This document shows, piece by piece, positions 1 to 11,961 of a stretch of DNA of 64,000 bases (the first letter of the stretch is position 1; each line of letters begins with the position of its first letter). The DNA is taken from assembly GCA_037976565.1 (NCBI GenBank), contig CP137674.1:5021284-5085283 (forward strand), read 5' to 3'. The notes beneath the pieces are model-generated. The model saw only the letters and a list, made by a program, of their open reading frames with translations, had not been told where the DNA came from and ran no database searches. Both the position numbers and the translations under genes were made by a program. The stretch comes from Mesocentrotus franciscanus. Taxonomy: Eukaryota; Echinodermata; Echinoidea; Camarodonta; Strongylocentrotidae.

Positions 1-88
1 AAATAAGTTGCGATTAATATCAACTCTTTATAAGATGGGGCCTTGGAAAGAAAAATCCATAAAATTGAATAAATTTGATCATAACCTG

Positions 89-1342
89 GGCCCGTATTCA
101 ATAAACTTCTTAAGCATTAAATCTATTAAAGTACTTTTTCTTAAATTTTGGCTAAGAAAAAATCTTAGCCAAAATTCGTATTCTATTACAGCGTTAGGGG
201 CTAAGAATTTTGCCTTAAGAGTAAGAAGAATTCTTAGATTTTATCTAAGAAAAAGGGCTTAAATAGCATGTCGTATTCTATACAATCGAGATATCTAAGA
301 TAAGTAAGAAATCTACCCTATGTTTAAGCATACTACTGAGGATGCTTAAATAGGGCTTCGGCACCGGCATCTCGGTGCTGCTGCAAGCAATGTTGCTTCG
401 GGTGTCGATCAAATGGAATTAAAAAACATACGGATATATGCAGCGCGAGCGCAGGTTATCACTTGACCTATATCAACGTAAGCTTCGCGTATACGTAGTA
501 TAGCGTCGGCGGCGCAGTGCGCAGGAGCGCCATATAGCTTAGGTATTTGTGTATGTTTGTTTGTAATACATTTCCAGCATATACGTACGGTACTAGTAAA
601 GTAGTAGACCGCATTCATAACACTACTTTTAATATATTATGACATAGCTGTCGATAAATCATATCTTAGTCATTGGCTTTAAAATATGGAAACAGTGAAT
701 GATGTGTCATCGGCATGATGTTAGGTGAGAAAAATTTGTTATATTATGGGTCTGATAAAAGTTAAATTAAGCTACTTGATTAATTTTAGGCTATCTATAG
801 CAGTAGACGATGTAAGGCACTAAGGGTAGCTCCAATGCTAGCGCTGACCAGCCGGCTAGCGATCGACGGCGCTAACTTCATTGACCCTAGGCCCGCGGCA
901 TAAGATGTTTGACAGAAAAGTATAAAAAGCCTACGGTGGATGTTCGATCTAGATCAGGGGGTCTCGACTAGACTACCTTAATAACTAATATTTTAGTGTC
1001 AGTTGGCCAAGCCTAAAACAATGCTGTGAGCACCATTCCTCCCATACACTCTATCTTCCATACGTTTTGTGTATAATTTTCGTGCCGTGCGATTTTTATT
1101 TTAACACGCAAATTGCATAGGCAAATTGAGCTGCAATGAAGTCGCTCGACTCGACCAACTTGACTTTCCAACATGACGTCATCGGCTCTTAAGTATTTGT
1201 CTTATCTGTCGTCTATTAAAGCTAAGACAAACTGCTTTACGTGTTTAGAATACGGCTAAGGCAACTTTCTTAACCTAGACAAATTCTTAGACATTTTCTT
1301 AGACTTAAGAAAAATGTCTTAGAAGTTTATTGAATACGGGCC
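89..1342. mobile_element. Inverted-repeat DNA element, 1.25 kb, non-autonomous
   Basis: The two ends are inverted copies: the left begins GGCCCGTATTCAATAAACTT and the right ends with its reverse complement. CTG stands immediately outside both ends (86-88 and 1343-1345), consistent with a 3-bp target duplication. Next to each tip are many short CTTAAG and TCTTAG motifs in both orientations. The middle (about 820-960) is more GC-rich, but no long frame or transposase motif is visible, so it is probably a non-autonomous derivative. The 3-bp duplication would fit a PIF/Harbinger-like enzyme; that class assignment is inference. Confidence 0.7.
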
Positions 1343-1345
1343 CTG

Positions 1346-1900
1346 GTCTATAGAGCAGGTGTGAATATTTTTTTTTGGTTGCATTTTCTTATTTCATCCA
1401 TAACCTACTGCATTTCATCAAATTCAAAGTAAGAGCAAAAAAAGATCAGTTGGCAGTGCATTTCATTCTCAAGGAAAAAGAATAGTATAACAGACAAATT
1501 GATTTAAAGCTGCTTGCTTCCCATACTCTTTGCTAGATGGAGAAATGTAATTGCCAGGTCAAACATGGAATTAAATGCATGTATCTGCTTCAAGGCAGTT
1601 CCATATAGATCTACCCCCATTTCCATCGAGGTTCATACGATATACCCAACTGTCCTCCTAAATTCAGAGCAGAGAGCGAGGAGACAAGAATTCTACCGCT
1701 ATGACGTCAATTTCCTGGAAGAAGTGCGGAATGCTGTACGAAGCAATCATGGGAGTACACTTGTGGAGGTTTTATGTTTTTTACAAGGAAGGCTTTTCAA
1801 ATATGGACAGTTCTTAAGGGAGGAATTAGGTTAGTTTCCATTTCACGATTTAAAACTTTGGGATGTACAGTACAATATTCTTTCCAAACCAGAACGTATC
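1346..1900. other. Unassigned non-coding stretch
   Basis: A 106-codon frame at 1514-1834 is open but has no recognisable domain. Its stop comes without a clear splice donor and its codon use is unremarkable. I see no other feature here. Confidence 0.4.
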
Positions 1901-2315
1901 GTCTGTTCAGAGCCAGAAGGTCGTTAACTCTGTGTTAAAATATATGGGTGGTATTCTGATAGTGCGTACTAAGTTAAGCCTGGCTTAACTTAGTCCACAC
2001 TGTTATGGAGTGCCTGTTGTCAACTCATTTAGCCTACCCTATAGGCTATACAGATTATTTTAATCCTGCAATGAAAAGTGTCCAAAAAATTAATTTTGCA
2101 ATGAAATGGGAAGAAAAAGATAATATGAGTATGAACTAAATTTCAAATAAAGTCTTTGGTAGATTATCTTTGTCATGAATATTGAAGGAGAAAGATGAAA
2201 CCTGGCATTCCATAGAAGTGTGAACTAAAATTCTTGTTTAGTCTGGACTTAGTCCCGGCTTAACTTATGAGAATACCACCCTATGAGTTAATGCCCTTCT
2301 GGCTCCAAAGAGATG
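1901..2315. mobile_element. Short hairpin element split by a MITE
   Basis: The left arm (1901-1945) contains TTCAGAGCCAGAAGG and TTAACTC. The right arm (2282-2312) contains GAGTTAATGCCCTTCTGGCT. Together they form one member of the palindromic family found at 9976, 13931, 19577, 20703, 25983 and 37024. The 336-bp MITE at 1946-2281 sits between the arms, so the hairpin element was present first. Confidence 0.7.
1946..2281. mobile_element. MITE, GGGTGGTATTCT family, copy 1
   Basis: Terminal inverted repeats GGGTGGTATTCT and AGAATACCACCC enclose 336 bp with no coding capacity. The direct repeat TAT flanks it at 1943-1945 and 2282-2284. Subterminal motifs of the AAGTTAAGCC and GGCTTAACTT type are also inverted. 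The second copy at 50235-50556 lies in the opposite orientation and shares the internal sequence. Confidence 0.8.
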
Positions 2316-3731
2316 ATATCATCTCCAGAGAACCAGAGGGATGTTAACTTGAATCATATTTTGTGTACCTAACATCTTTTTGGCTCGAATCTTGGCAAAC
2401 AATATCAATTCTTGTCTTGCGTGCTAGCTCAAAAGCTTTGTGGGAAATGGAGACCTATTGTACATGTACATAATACATCATTCTGACAAGAACCGCTATG
2501 TTCCAAAAAAAGTAGGTTTTTAGTTGCAAAATGGATACAGACAGATCGAAAGGGCTACAACCACCTCAAAGGCATTGGAAAAACAAAGACCTATTGTAGA
2601 TGTAGAAGTACATCATGCATTGTTTTGATCATGAGGAACACAATATTCTGAGTAGACGTTTAGTTGTGAAAGGTCTTCCCAAATGAGAGAGACCGATGTT
2701 TGCCGAGTGTCTGCTTACATTCTGATAGACATGCACCAGACACACGCAATGAGCGATATGAGAGATATTCACATTAAAGACCGACATGTTTTTAAGAACA
2801 AAGGTTATTCTATGGAAGACGGGTGTATATGCATTCTTGCACTACAATGTATATGAATTTTCCTATGAAACGAAAAACCACAAAATAGATGCCTTCTCTT
2901 TGTGTCTGTACTTAAAGCAATCTATAATGTGCTTGCCTGCAATGGATCTCTCATCTTGTAATGACACTGACACGTGTAAAAAGGATTCAAGTTGGACACA
3001 AATGGTCAAAATAACATGAAGTTGTACATAAATTATTTGCTATATACGATAAGTGGTAGCCTTATATACCGTTCAGGTTAATCTCTTCACTGATTGTTAA
3101 AATATCTTCACGATATTTGATTTGATTGACAAACGTTTTCTAGAACATTGGGACTGTGGGAACGCAGCCAATGCTACATGGGTCTGAAGCACGTAACCCA
3201 AGACAGACTAGTAGATCATGTGTTTCCCACCACTGGGATGCGCTGTGTATCATAGGTGTGGGCTAGAATACGATGGGATGCGGTATGCTTTAATTGGGCA
3301 CCATTCTTGTGCGTGGGAGGGTACGACATGAGGAATATAGTCATCGAGAGACCTAGACATAACAATAAACATTAGGATTTAAGACTTTTTTTAAGGAGTT
3401 GAGATCTTGAAAATTGAAAGATAAAGGGGGAAATTAGAAAACTGAAATTAACAATGCCATAGACAATGAAATTGAAATCAGTCATAGACAATAAAATTGA
3501 AATGAGTCATACATGTAGTCTCATAGACACTTCAACTACGTATTAAACTTAACCATAATCAAACTTTGGGTTTTTATAGTAAGCTTGTACATGTGTATTT
3601 CTGATCAGCAGAATTAAATATTTATTATGTTTTTATGTTATTCCCTATAATAAAATTGCCCTTAAGTTTGGACAAAAGCCTTCAAATTGAAAGCAAAAAT
3701 TTCATTACGTAAAAGAAAAACGCTTCCTATA
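2316..3731. other. No gene recognised
   Basis: AT-rich unique-looking sequence. The small open frame at 2786-3019 has no recognisable content. I see no repeat structure apart from scattered TACATGTA motifs. Confidence 0.4.
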
Positions 3732-3739
3732 TACATGTA

Positions 3740-3912
3740 CAGTCAAACCTGTCTATAGCGGCCGCCCAAAAGAAACACAAAAAGTGGTCTTTGTAGACAG
3801 GTTCCTTTAGTACATGTTTCAATGAGAAACCATTTTGAAGGGAAACAAAAAATGTGGCCTTTGTAGACAGGTGGTCTTTGTAGACAGGTGGTCACTAAAG
3901 CAGGTTTGACTG
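3740..3912. mobile_element. Small element with CAGTCAAACCTG ends and TACATGTA flanks
   Basis: The tips CAGTCAAACCTG and CAGGTTTGACTG are perfect inverted repeats. Inside, the phrase GTAGACAGGTGG is repeated near the right end. TACATGTA flanks both sides (3732-3739 and 3913-3920). That fits an 8-bp target duplication and, with the CAG tips, a hAT-like origin. TACATGTA is very common in this DNA, so the flank match could be coincidence or insertion into a palindromic repeat. A diverged relative ends at 39949. Confidence 0.6.
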
Positions 3913-6369
3913 TACATGTAGCTAGGTCAGCCTCCTTTTTTCTCAAGCGTGTAGTCCTTCTTAATATAATCTGGTGCAGTGATTAACTGCCCCTAAGCAT
4001 TTATCTCTCATTACAGGCTTCATTATGTGTACCAAATGACCTTTACTTGTCAGAGTAAAGTTAATGAAGGATATAAAGCCCTTTGTCATGAATTATCTTT
4101 AATGAGCTCACTGAAGAGACTTAAAGTATCAAAGAATATTTACTGAAATAAATGTCCAGAAGTATACATATAAATGTCAAGACATACATTCCAAAAGCTA
4201 TCAAATTTACGACACAGCAGACACCACTACAAGGTACATGTAAGTGTACATTTGAGGCACAGAAATTGTGCACCTAGAATAATATCAAGACATCAATTTA
4301 TGATAACTTCCACAAGAGAATGATCATCTATTTAGGCATTAATACATTGTAAAACAAAGATGAATCTCTCAGAAGACAAATACATGTACACTACCGCTCA
4401 AATGTTTTGGCACAACGGTTCGGTTACGGTTTGGTACCGTTTGTCCTATCGTAAGCTTTCCGCGGTTATCTCCAAGGTTTTGTTGTTCGGTGAGAATCCG
4501 CGGAAAGCTATCGGAGCGCAAACGGTGAGCAAACGGTGAGCAAACGGTGAGCAAACGGTTAGCCAGAGAGAGCGCGCGCGATTTCTTTCTCAGAACGGTG
4601 AACGGTGAAACTCCGCGGTTAGCTAAAGAGCGCACGCGATGAAAGGCTGTATTGTGACGTAACAATGACTGATTTTACAAAGCCGCATGTAGATCTAGGA
4701 ATCACGTTTGCTATAAATGTTTAAAGAATGAAGACTTGTGCTCTGCATTCGAACGATTCTGGTGAAGATAATGATGGTGACGTTTTAATGAAGTTGTTAA
4801 TGGTGATGATGACGATGAAATCATGATGAAATTATGATGAGATGGTGGTGGTTACTGGTTAGGTCTTGGGATGATCGTGAAAATTACGATTGTAAATTTG
4901 ATGTTGATGAAAAATGAGGGAATACATATTAGCGATCATTTTTAGTTGTCGACGTGAGATTCGCTAGAGGCTTGATAATAAAATCTTTAAAATAGAATGG
5001 ATCAATGACTGTCACTGTCTTAGGAGTGTCGATTAGACCAGAGTTGATTTAACAGGAAAGAATGAAGGAGAGAGAAAGAATGAGAGGCAGGCAGTTTTGA
5101 CAAAATTTGAAAAGTACTGGATGGAGTTGGAAAAAGCTGAACATATTATTCGGGAAGGAAAGGAGATGAGGTATCATCAAGGCCAGAATGGGGGAAAAAC
5201 AAATAAAATGATTATGGTATATATATGAAAAGGGAAATGGCTATCGACTAAACAGTGTTGATTAGTTATAAATATAAGTAGGCAAGACACGAACACGTTA
5301 GTCTATTTTCCGCACAACTTTCTACTTCTAGTTCCTCTTTATATCCATTCATTCATAAAAATTAATGATTTATTGAATAAAAACTTCAATGGCAGCCGTG
5401 CAAAGCTGCATTGATGATGTGTACAGTATAAACAAATTATAAATTGACAACTGACAATTACAAGTAATACAAAATCACAATCAAATATGGTCTTAAAAAT
5501 CATGATCAAAATATGGAATATATAATTATAATTTATACTGCCAGAATTACAGACAAAAGAACATGACAAAAATGTAGTACCGAGAATGAGAGAGAGAGAG
5601 TGAAAGAGGAGTGTATGTAAGTGATGTAGTAAGGAGGAGGTAGACAATCGTAGAGAGTAGCCATTTCCTATTTCCTCCATTCCTGTCAAAAGTAATCCAA
5701 ACTTATCAAAAACTAATCAAAACCTTTCCGAATATTCAATCAATTTTTTAGATACTTCTTGCTGTAAGTCAGGCCCATGTTCGGGTTCGGTGGTATAATA
5801 TTAATAGCAAGACCAAGAAAAGTTCGTAAATATACTCACCCCTAAACTTGATTTACTACGGTCGCGTGGCTCCTGTCAAATTCTACCAGTTTTTAACCAG
5901 CAAGCCCCCCAGGGAAACAATTTTATCTCTTATCTTGTCGACATAATTATATCATTCAACGACTCGACTCTTATCTCAATCTCTTGCTGAGTGACTTGAT
6001 GACAGAGAAAGTCCATGTTACGCAATGTCTCCCTTTGGTTCCCACGCTCGGACCTGTAGTTCTTGGAGCCTTGCCAACTGCTCATGAATATTGATGTTTG
6101 CGGTTCGACAATGCAACATAAATATTTTAAAGGGTGAGTTGAGTTGTTGTCCTCTTTCCTACTACGAACACATCCATTTCTATGAAATAATATTTTATTA
6201 GAATGTATGGTTCTGTGTTTGAACACTATTAATATTGATGGAATCATACCATATTTGAGTTTTCTGTTGTACGCAGGAAACCTACATTTTGTTTTCTTTT
6301 ATCCAAACACCCGCCTGTTTTGAATGTAAACATTCCCCTTCCTTATCTTGGGTTGTTGATTATTAAGCA

Positions 6370-7540
6370 GCAAATGGGTTTTCTTCCAGTCTCTCTCTAC
6401 CCCACCCCCTTTATCTCTTTACTATATTCCCTCTTTCTTTCTCTCTCCCTCCCCATGTCTCCCTTCTTTCTCTCTGTACCCCGTCTCCCCTCCGTCGCCT
6501 TTCTCTTATTTCTCTTCCTCTCTCTCTGTCTCTCCCCCGTCCTTTCAAGTTTTCTTATATTCATTCCTTTCCTGAAAGTCTCATAGCATGCGCGTCATTT
6601 TCACTGAAATAACAGCCATTATGTATCCATGTTATAATAAGTTCACGACCCCATATTAATAGATGTGACATAACTTGGAAATAATCTTATAAGTTTTGCA
6701 ATAAATTTTACAAGGAAACAATTAACCTCCCTGGTTTTATATCGAATACAAGAGCTTCCCAACTCAGGAGTAATCATAGCTTGCATGTGAACTGAATGTC
6801 ATAAAATGGAGATCCCATTGTCATTATAATTACGGTAATCCCTGAGCGCGCAGTACATATCAATTTCAACCACCTGTATTTGGGCCATGAGGTCATGTCG
6901 AGATCGTGTCGCTTTTGTTTAAAAACAATCCTGGTTTGTGAAAATAATGTTTGCGGTCTGTGGCAAAATTTATATTTTGTAGGGCCAGGGTTCAACTGAT
7001 TGGTAATGAATGAATAGAATTATAAAGAATTTTGTTATTTGGAGTTATGGATCGTTCATTAAATTTTCAAATCTCTATATCTCTTTCTTTCTCTTTATAT
7101 CTTTCACCCCCTCTCTCTCTCTCTCTCTCTGCGCTCTATTCCCTCTTTCTTTCTTCTCTCTGCCTGTCCCACTAACCCCTCCCCTCTTCTCTCTTTCTCC
7201 CTTCCTTACATTCATACCTTCCTGAAAATCTCGCTACATACACATCGTTTTTCTAGAAATAGCAGCCATATTTATCCATATTATAATAAGTTCATAACCC
7301 CATATCAATAGATGTGATATAACTTGGAAATAGTTTTGCAATCAATTTTGCAAGAAAACAACTAACCTCCCTGGTTTATGTCGAATAGCTTCCATGCAAA
7401 CTGAATGTCATAAAATGGAGATCCCATTGTCATTATAATTCGGGGAATCCCTAAGTGCGCGCAGTACATATCAAATTTCAACCACCTGTTTTTGGGCCAT
7501 GAGGTTAATGTTGAGATCGTGTCGCTTTGACCCCCTTCCC
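6370..7540. repeat. Tandem segmental duplication, about 0.65 kb unit
   Basis: Sequence at 6563-6911 recurs at 7207-7529 in the same orientation with moderate divergence and small indels. Both contain TAATAAGTTCA, ATAAAATGGAGATCCCATTG and GGGCCATGAGGT. Each copy is preceded by a CT-rich tract (6390-6560 and 7080-7205). The copies are clearly older than the duplication just downstream. Confidence 0.75.
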
Positions 7541-7671
7541 TTCCACACGTTCTTGGCGGGATTAATCGCAACTGATCTCCCCTTCTTTTCTTCTTCCTCT
7601 TTTGTTCCCTTTTAGCTCTCTTTCCCTTTCCCGTCCTTCTCTTCTTTTCTTGGCGGGGCGGTGAGGAGGCA

Positions 7672-8467
7672 AGGGCCTTTGCCCATCCCCGATCCACAAC
7701 TTATTGGGGAAAATTGCAACTGATATCCCCTTTCTTTTCTTATCCCTCTTTTTTCCTTCCCTTTATCTCCTCTTTTACTTTCCATTTCCTTCCTTCTCTC
7801 TTATTTTTGGATGGGGGAATGTAACAGCCTGGGAGGCAAGGCCCTTTCGCTACCCCTCCCCCGATCTTCTTATTTTCCTCCTATTTCTTGTCTTCTTCCT
7901 CTTTCACTTTCCCTTATTTTCATTCTCTCTCTTTTTGCGGGGCAAGGCCCGCTCCCCTGGATCCGCGCCTGATTTAACTCATGGGTAAGCAGCTCTTAGT
8001 AGACTATTATTCAATTCCATTCTATTCAATTCGTTCCCGAAGAGTAGTTAAGAGATTAACTTATAGGGGCCAGGGCCTTTTGCCCATCCCCGATCCACAA
8101 CTTATTGGGGAAAATTGCAACTGATATCCCCTTTCTTTTCTTATCCCTCTTTTTTCCTTCCCTTTATCTCCTCTTTTACTTTTTCCTTTCCCTTTCCTTC
8201 CTTCTCTCTTATTTTTTTATGGGGGATGTAACAGCCTGGGAGGCAAGGCCCTTCCGCTCCCTCCCCGACCTTCTTATTTTTCTCCAATTTCTTGTCTTCT
8301 TCCTCTTTCACTTTCCCTTCTTTTCATTCTCTCTCTTTTTTGGGGGCAAGGCCCGCTCCCTGGATCCGCGCCTGATTTAACTGATGGGTAAGCAGCTCTA
8401 CTTAGTAGACTATTATTCAATTCCATTTTATTCAATTCGTTCCCGAAGAGTAGTTAAGAGATTAACT
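7672..8467. repeat. Recent tandem duplication, about 400-bp unit
   Basis: 7672-8070 and 8072-8467 are nearly identical head-to-tail copies. Both start AGGGCCTTT and end GAGTAGTTAAGAGATTAACT. Each contains a long pyrimidine-rich block, which produces matching open frames of 94 and 91 codons that I do not regard as genes. The high identity suggests a recent event or a collapsed or expanded assembly. Confidence 0.8.
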
Positions 8468-8710
8468 TATACAAACAAAACTAAAAAAGACTCGTACATG
8501 ACAAAACATGCCAGGTAATACAAATGGAAGTAATCATTACAAAATCAAAAGTTTAAAAGAGTTATAGGTAACGTTGTATGTAAGTATTGGTACAAAAATC
8601 ATTGATATGTAGATATAAGATCCTGCGATGAAAGCTGTATTGTGACGTAACAATGACTGATTTTATAACGCCTCATGCAGATCTAGGAATCACGTTTGCT
8701 ATACATGTAA

Positions 8711-8815
8711 ATAGGAACTTTTAGATTTGCACGACGAGAACGTGGACTGCCACATGTGACATCCTTTTAAGGCAATGTGACATCCTTTTAAGGCACTGCC
8801 GGGCACTGCCTTATC
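8711..8815 (+). mobile_element. Truncated copy of the AACTTTTAGAT element
   Basis: TTTTAGATTTGCACGACGAG and the following GTGGACTG and GGCACTGCC phrases match the complete element at 47340-47500. The right terminus is missing. The internal phrase TGTGACATCCTTTTAAGGCA is repeated twice. Confidence 0.6.
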
Positions 8816-9975
8816 GTACAAAAACAATGCTGATGGCCAATCAGATCAATCGTTTGATACTGGGTTAAAATATCACTGGCTAACTCGTGAATATTCATTA
8901 ACTCAAATCAAGATGGCTGACAACAAATCACGTTGACGAGTGACGACAAGTCTTTCTTGGCTTAAACATTAATTTAGATTTTAGGATCTAAATGAGCAAG
9001 CTATCGTAAGTCAAAGTTCATATTTCCGTTTCAATTATTTTATAAATTAAGATGGAATGTAATACTGCAGCCAAAGCCGATATATGAAGACTAAAGAGTG
9101 AAAAAAACTTGTTGCATATCTCATTCATCTCGGTGCGGCCGAACCGAACCATTCCTTCCACACACTACCCCATACGCCGTACTCACTGAAGTCAGTCTAT
9201 GTATAATTGCGGTCACAGGAGCAAGATGTAATCTCAGCGGAACAACCGGCCGTCTATGAACATTCTCTCACGCTATTGTGATGAAATAATCAAGTGATTG
9301 TGACGTCAGTGGCAAGCGCGCATCGGTATGATTGTGAATGCAATGAACTAGTACTCCGATCTCCGCGTGTGTGCGACTTTTGAGATTTCTACAGATACGC
9401 TCGCAGACTCAGCGCACACATATCTTTCTGTTATTAACCGTAATACTCGGTTAGCAAACGGTGAGCAAACGGTGAGCAAACGGTGAGCGAACGGTTAGCT
9501 AACGGCGCGGCACCGAAGAGCGGTGAACGGCGAGGCACCGTTCTCCGTTCACCGTTTACAGTTCGGAGCGGTGCACGAGACGAAACCGATGCCAAAACAT
9601 TTGAGCGGTAGTGTAGGTGTATGTCTTTTTACTGAAACTGTTGTAACTGTTTAACTTGTCTATGATATCTTTGTTAACGTTTTTTTCTTACAAATCTTTT
9701 CCCGTTGCACATGTTATTAATGAAGGGTCTATCATCTGTTGAGAGTCTGAGATAAGTCAAGAAATTGAACATGAACAATGTTGTCATTTCCAATGACTAT
9801 AAATGTGGTATTTGCCTGATTTTTAGAGCAAAGGTACATACACTGTAGAGATACAGCTCACTTCATCTTTGGTCTGGAGACAGTGAAGTACCATTTGCCT
9901 GAGCTCGTAAAGATATTGCAATTTAAAAGGCCCCCTAAAACAAAACTTACCTATTCCTTCCAGAGTATATCGCCT

Positions 9976-10042
9976 GGTTGGAGCAAGGTGGGCATTAACT
10001 TGTATACTTTAACACAGAGTTAACGCCCTTTTGGCTATGAAC
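9976..10042. repeat. Short hairpin element
   Basis: A left arm with GGGCATTAACT and a right arm with AGTTAACGCCCTTTTGGCT pair imperfectly. Member of the dispersed palindromic family. Confidence 0.55.
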
Positions 10043-11395
10043 ATACAATACATCATTGAGAGTTTTACTATTGGTAAACACTTGTCCAATTAAGCCCTTG
10101 CACTTGGAAGTGTCACTGTGCATACATGATGAGAGAGTACCCAATTGGTGTCGACATTTACACACATACATGTTGTACATACATGTTGCGACAATAACTT
10201 GATGGGCATGAGAGCCACAAAAGCAATTTAAAATGTAGGCCAACCCAGTGACAGATTTACTATAGCAATCTGCCAATAAGCATGAACATGTACATCTTCC
10301 AACAAATGCAATAGGTGGGCGAACAAAGCTTGATGAAGTTAATACCCCCGACGGATATCAAATACAGATTTTTACTGCGTGACTTGCATCCCTCCTTCCT
10401 ATTAGATATATTATGGTCGAGAGGTGGGCCCATGTTTAGGTGCCTTAATATACGTACATGTATCCTTTGAATGCTATATGACATTCTTGCATTTTCATGA
10501 TTTCTTTTACACTACTTTAGGTATTCCACAATGTATGAGTGCAAACAAATCTTCCAACTCTTACAAGCATAGTCAAGATATGTATATAAATATTCCAATA
10601 GTTTAAAATGTATTTGCTTTTATTCTATTCAATTGAGAAAGAACGCTATATCATTCTTAAATGGGCATATCAGAGAAGACTTTATACTTTTGAGTTGAGT
10701 TGAGGAATCTAATGCACAAGAAAAGGAGGATAAAGGCTGCACACCATGTAAATTTCTAGTGCATTTTTAGGTCTGTAATGATTTCTACAAACTAAACTCC
10801 TTAAATTCAAGTGAAAAGCTAGCACATATTAATATCTTTGGAAACAGAAATCATTAGACAGCACCTGTATCTCCATCATCTTCTGCCGATAGTCATCTAC
10901 TGCCAGAAGATTATGTAAAATATGCTAGGGATCCAAGATTATGCTGATAGTTTGATAATGACCTAGTTTCTGTAGCTAAGCATGTGTTGATAGATAGACA
11001 TACAGGTATACATGTAAATATGTATGTACATGTACACTATATAACTCTATTCATCCCACACAATAAAATTCCTCCTTCTAATCTGTTGAAAGACATTACT
11101 CACGGTGAAACTCAAGCAGTTTAGGAAAAAGCAAGGGAGGGCACTGCCATGTTTTTTCCGTTCTTCTTTTGATTAGGGCTGGTGCTTGTACAGACTGTAT
11201 TTCAATTTGAGTAGCATGGTTACAAACAACCCCCCACCACTCCAGATTACGTCAATCCAAACATCGATTGGGGCCAGCATGTTTTATGAGAAAGGCAGGC
11301 AAGGTGTTCTTATACTAACCATGGATGTACCATGTAAAATGGCTTCATAACCCTCCACCCCACAAAATCTTACTATTTCTCTCTATTTCTGACTC
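10043..11395. other. No gene recognised
   Basis: AT-rich non-coding sequence. The overlapping small frames in this stretch lack domains and splice context. Confidence 0.4.
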
Positions 11396-11516
11396 TCATT
11401 TCACCACCCCCCCCCCCCATCTTTCTGTCTTTTAATACCATCACCCCTTTCTATTTCTCTACATTTATGACTAACTTTTTCTCTTCCTTAGTCTGTCTAT
11501 TCGCCCTCTCTTTCTC

Positions 11517-11547
<31 letters not shown>

Positions 11548-11960
11548 TCAACTCATTGAACTTTTTATACATCATCTATTCTTCTTGCTCCAATATTTCT
11601 TCCTACATTTACAATGCACATCTCTTAATATAGACTTGTTTCTTCTGCTTTCTCCCATCCTTCTTCTCGATTCATCTTACTCTCATTCTCTCTCATTCTA
11701 TATGTGGATGTGCATTCTTCATCTTACTATATATATATGTGGTGCTGCAACGTGGCAGAATCGTTTATCAGACATTCTCTTCAATCTATTAAGGCCATCA
11801 GGTTTCTTGGATCTGCATATATCAAGTGCCTGCTTAACAAATGAACTCATTCTTGCCATGGGTGGAAATTCTGCGAGGATTGGAGAGGGGATGACCCCCC
11901 TCATCCCCACAGAGGGAGGGGTGTAAAAAGGTCAACATAATATAAATGCCCCCCCCCCCC
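11396..11960. repeat. Homopolymer C runs and CT microsatellites
   Basis: A 14-base C run lies at about 11407-11420, a CT dinucleotide run at about 11518-11547 and another C run at about 11948-11961. An open frame of 113 codons (11585-11926) crosses the area, but its composition follows the pyrimidine tracts, so I do not call it a gene. Confidence 0.6.
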
Positions 11961-11961
11961 A

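Larger units (their letters stand above)
4389..9613. mobile_element. 5.2 kb region bounded by Tc1/mariner-like inverted termini
   Basis: CACTACCGCTCAAATGTTTT opens the region, and its exact inverse ends at 9613. The match is 23 bp and perfect, with TA outside both ends. The tip resembles those of Tc1/mariner-type elements, which duplicate TA. No transposase frame is visible. Both ends carry several head-to-tail GAGCAAACGGT units. An 85-bp segment near the left end (4636-4720) recurs in the same orientation at 8625-8709. This may be one large composite element, or two related elements in opposite orientation trapping unrelated DNA. Confidence 0.55.

Noticed and set aside
7704..8380. Paired 94- and 91-codon frames that resemble each other
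   Set aside because: They lie in a recent tandem duplication of pyrimidine-rich DNA; similarity reflects duplication, not a gene family.
4389..9613. Autonomous Tc1/mariner transposon
   Set aside because: No frame of suitable length or catalytic motif inside the termini.
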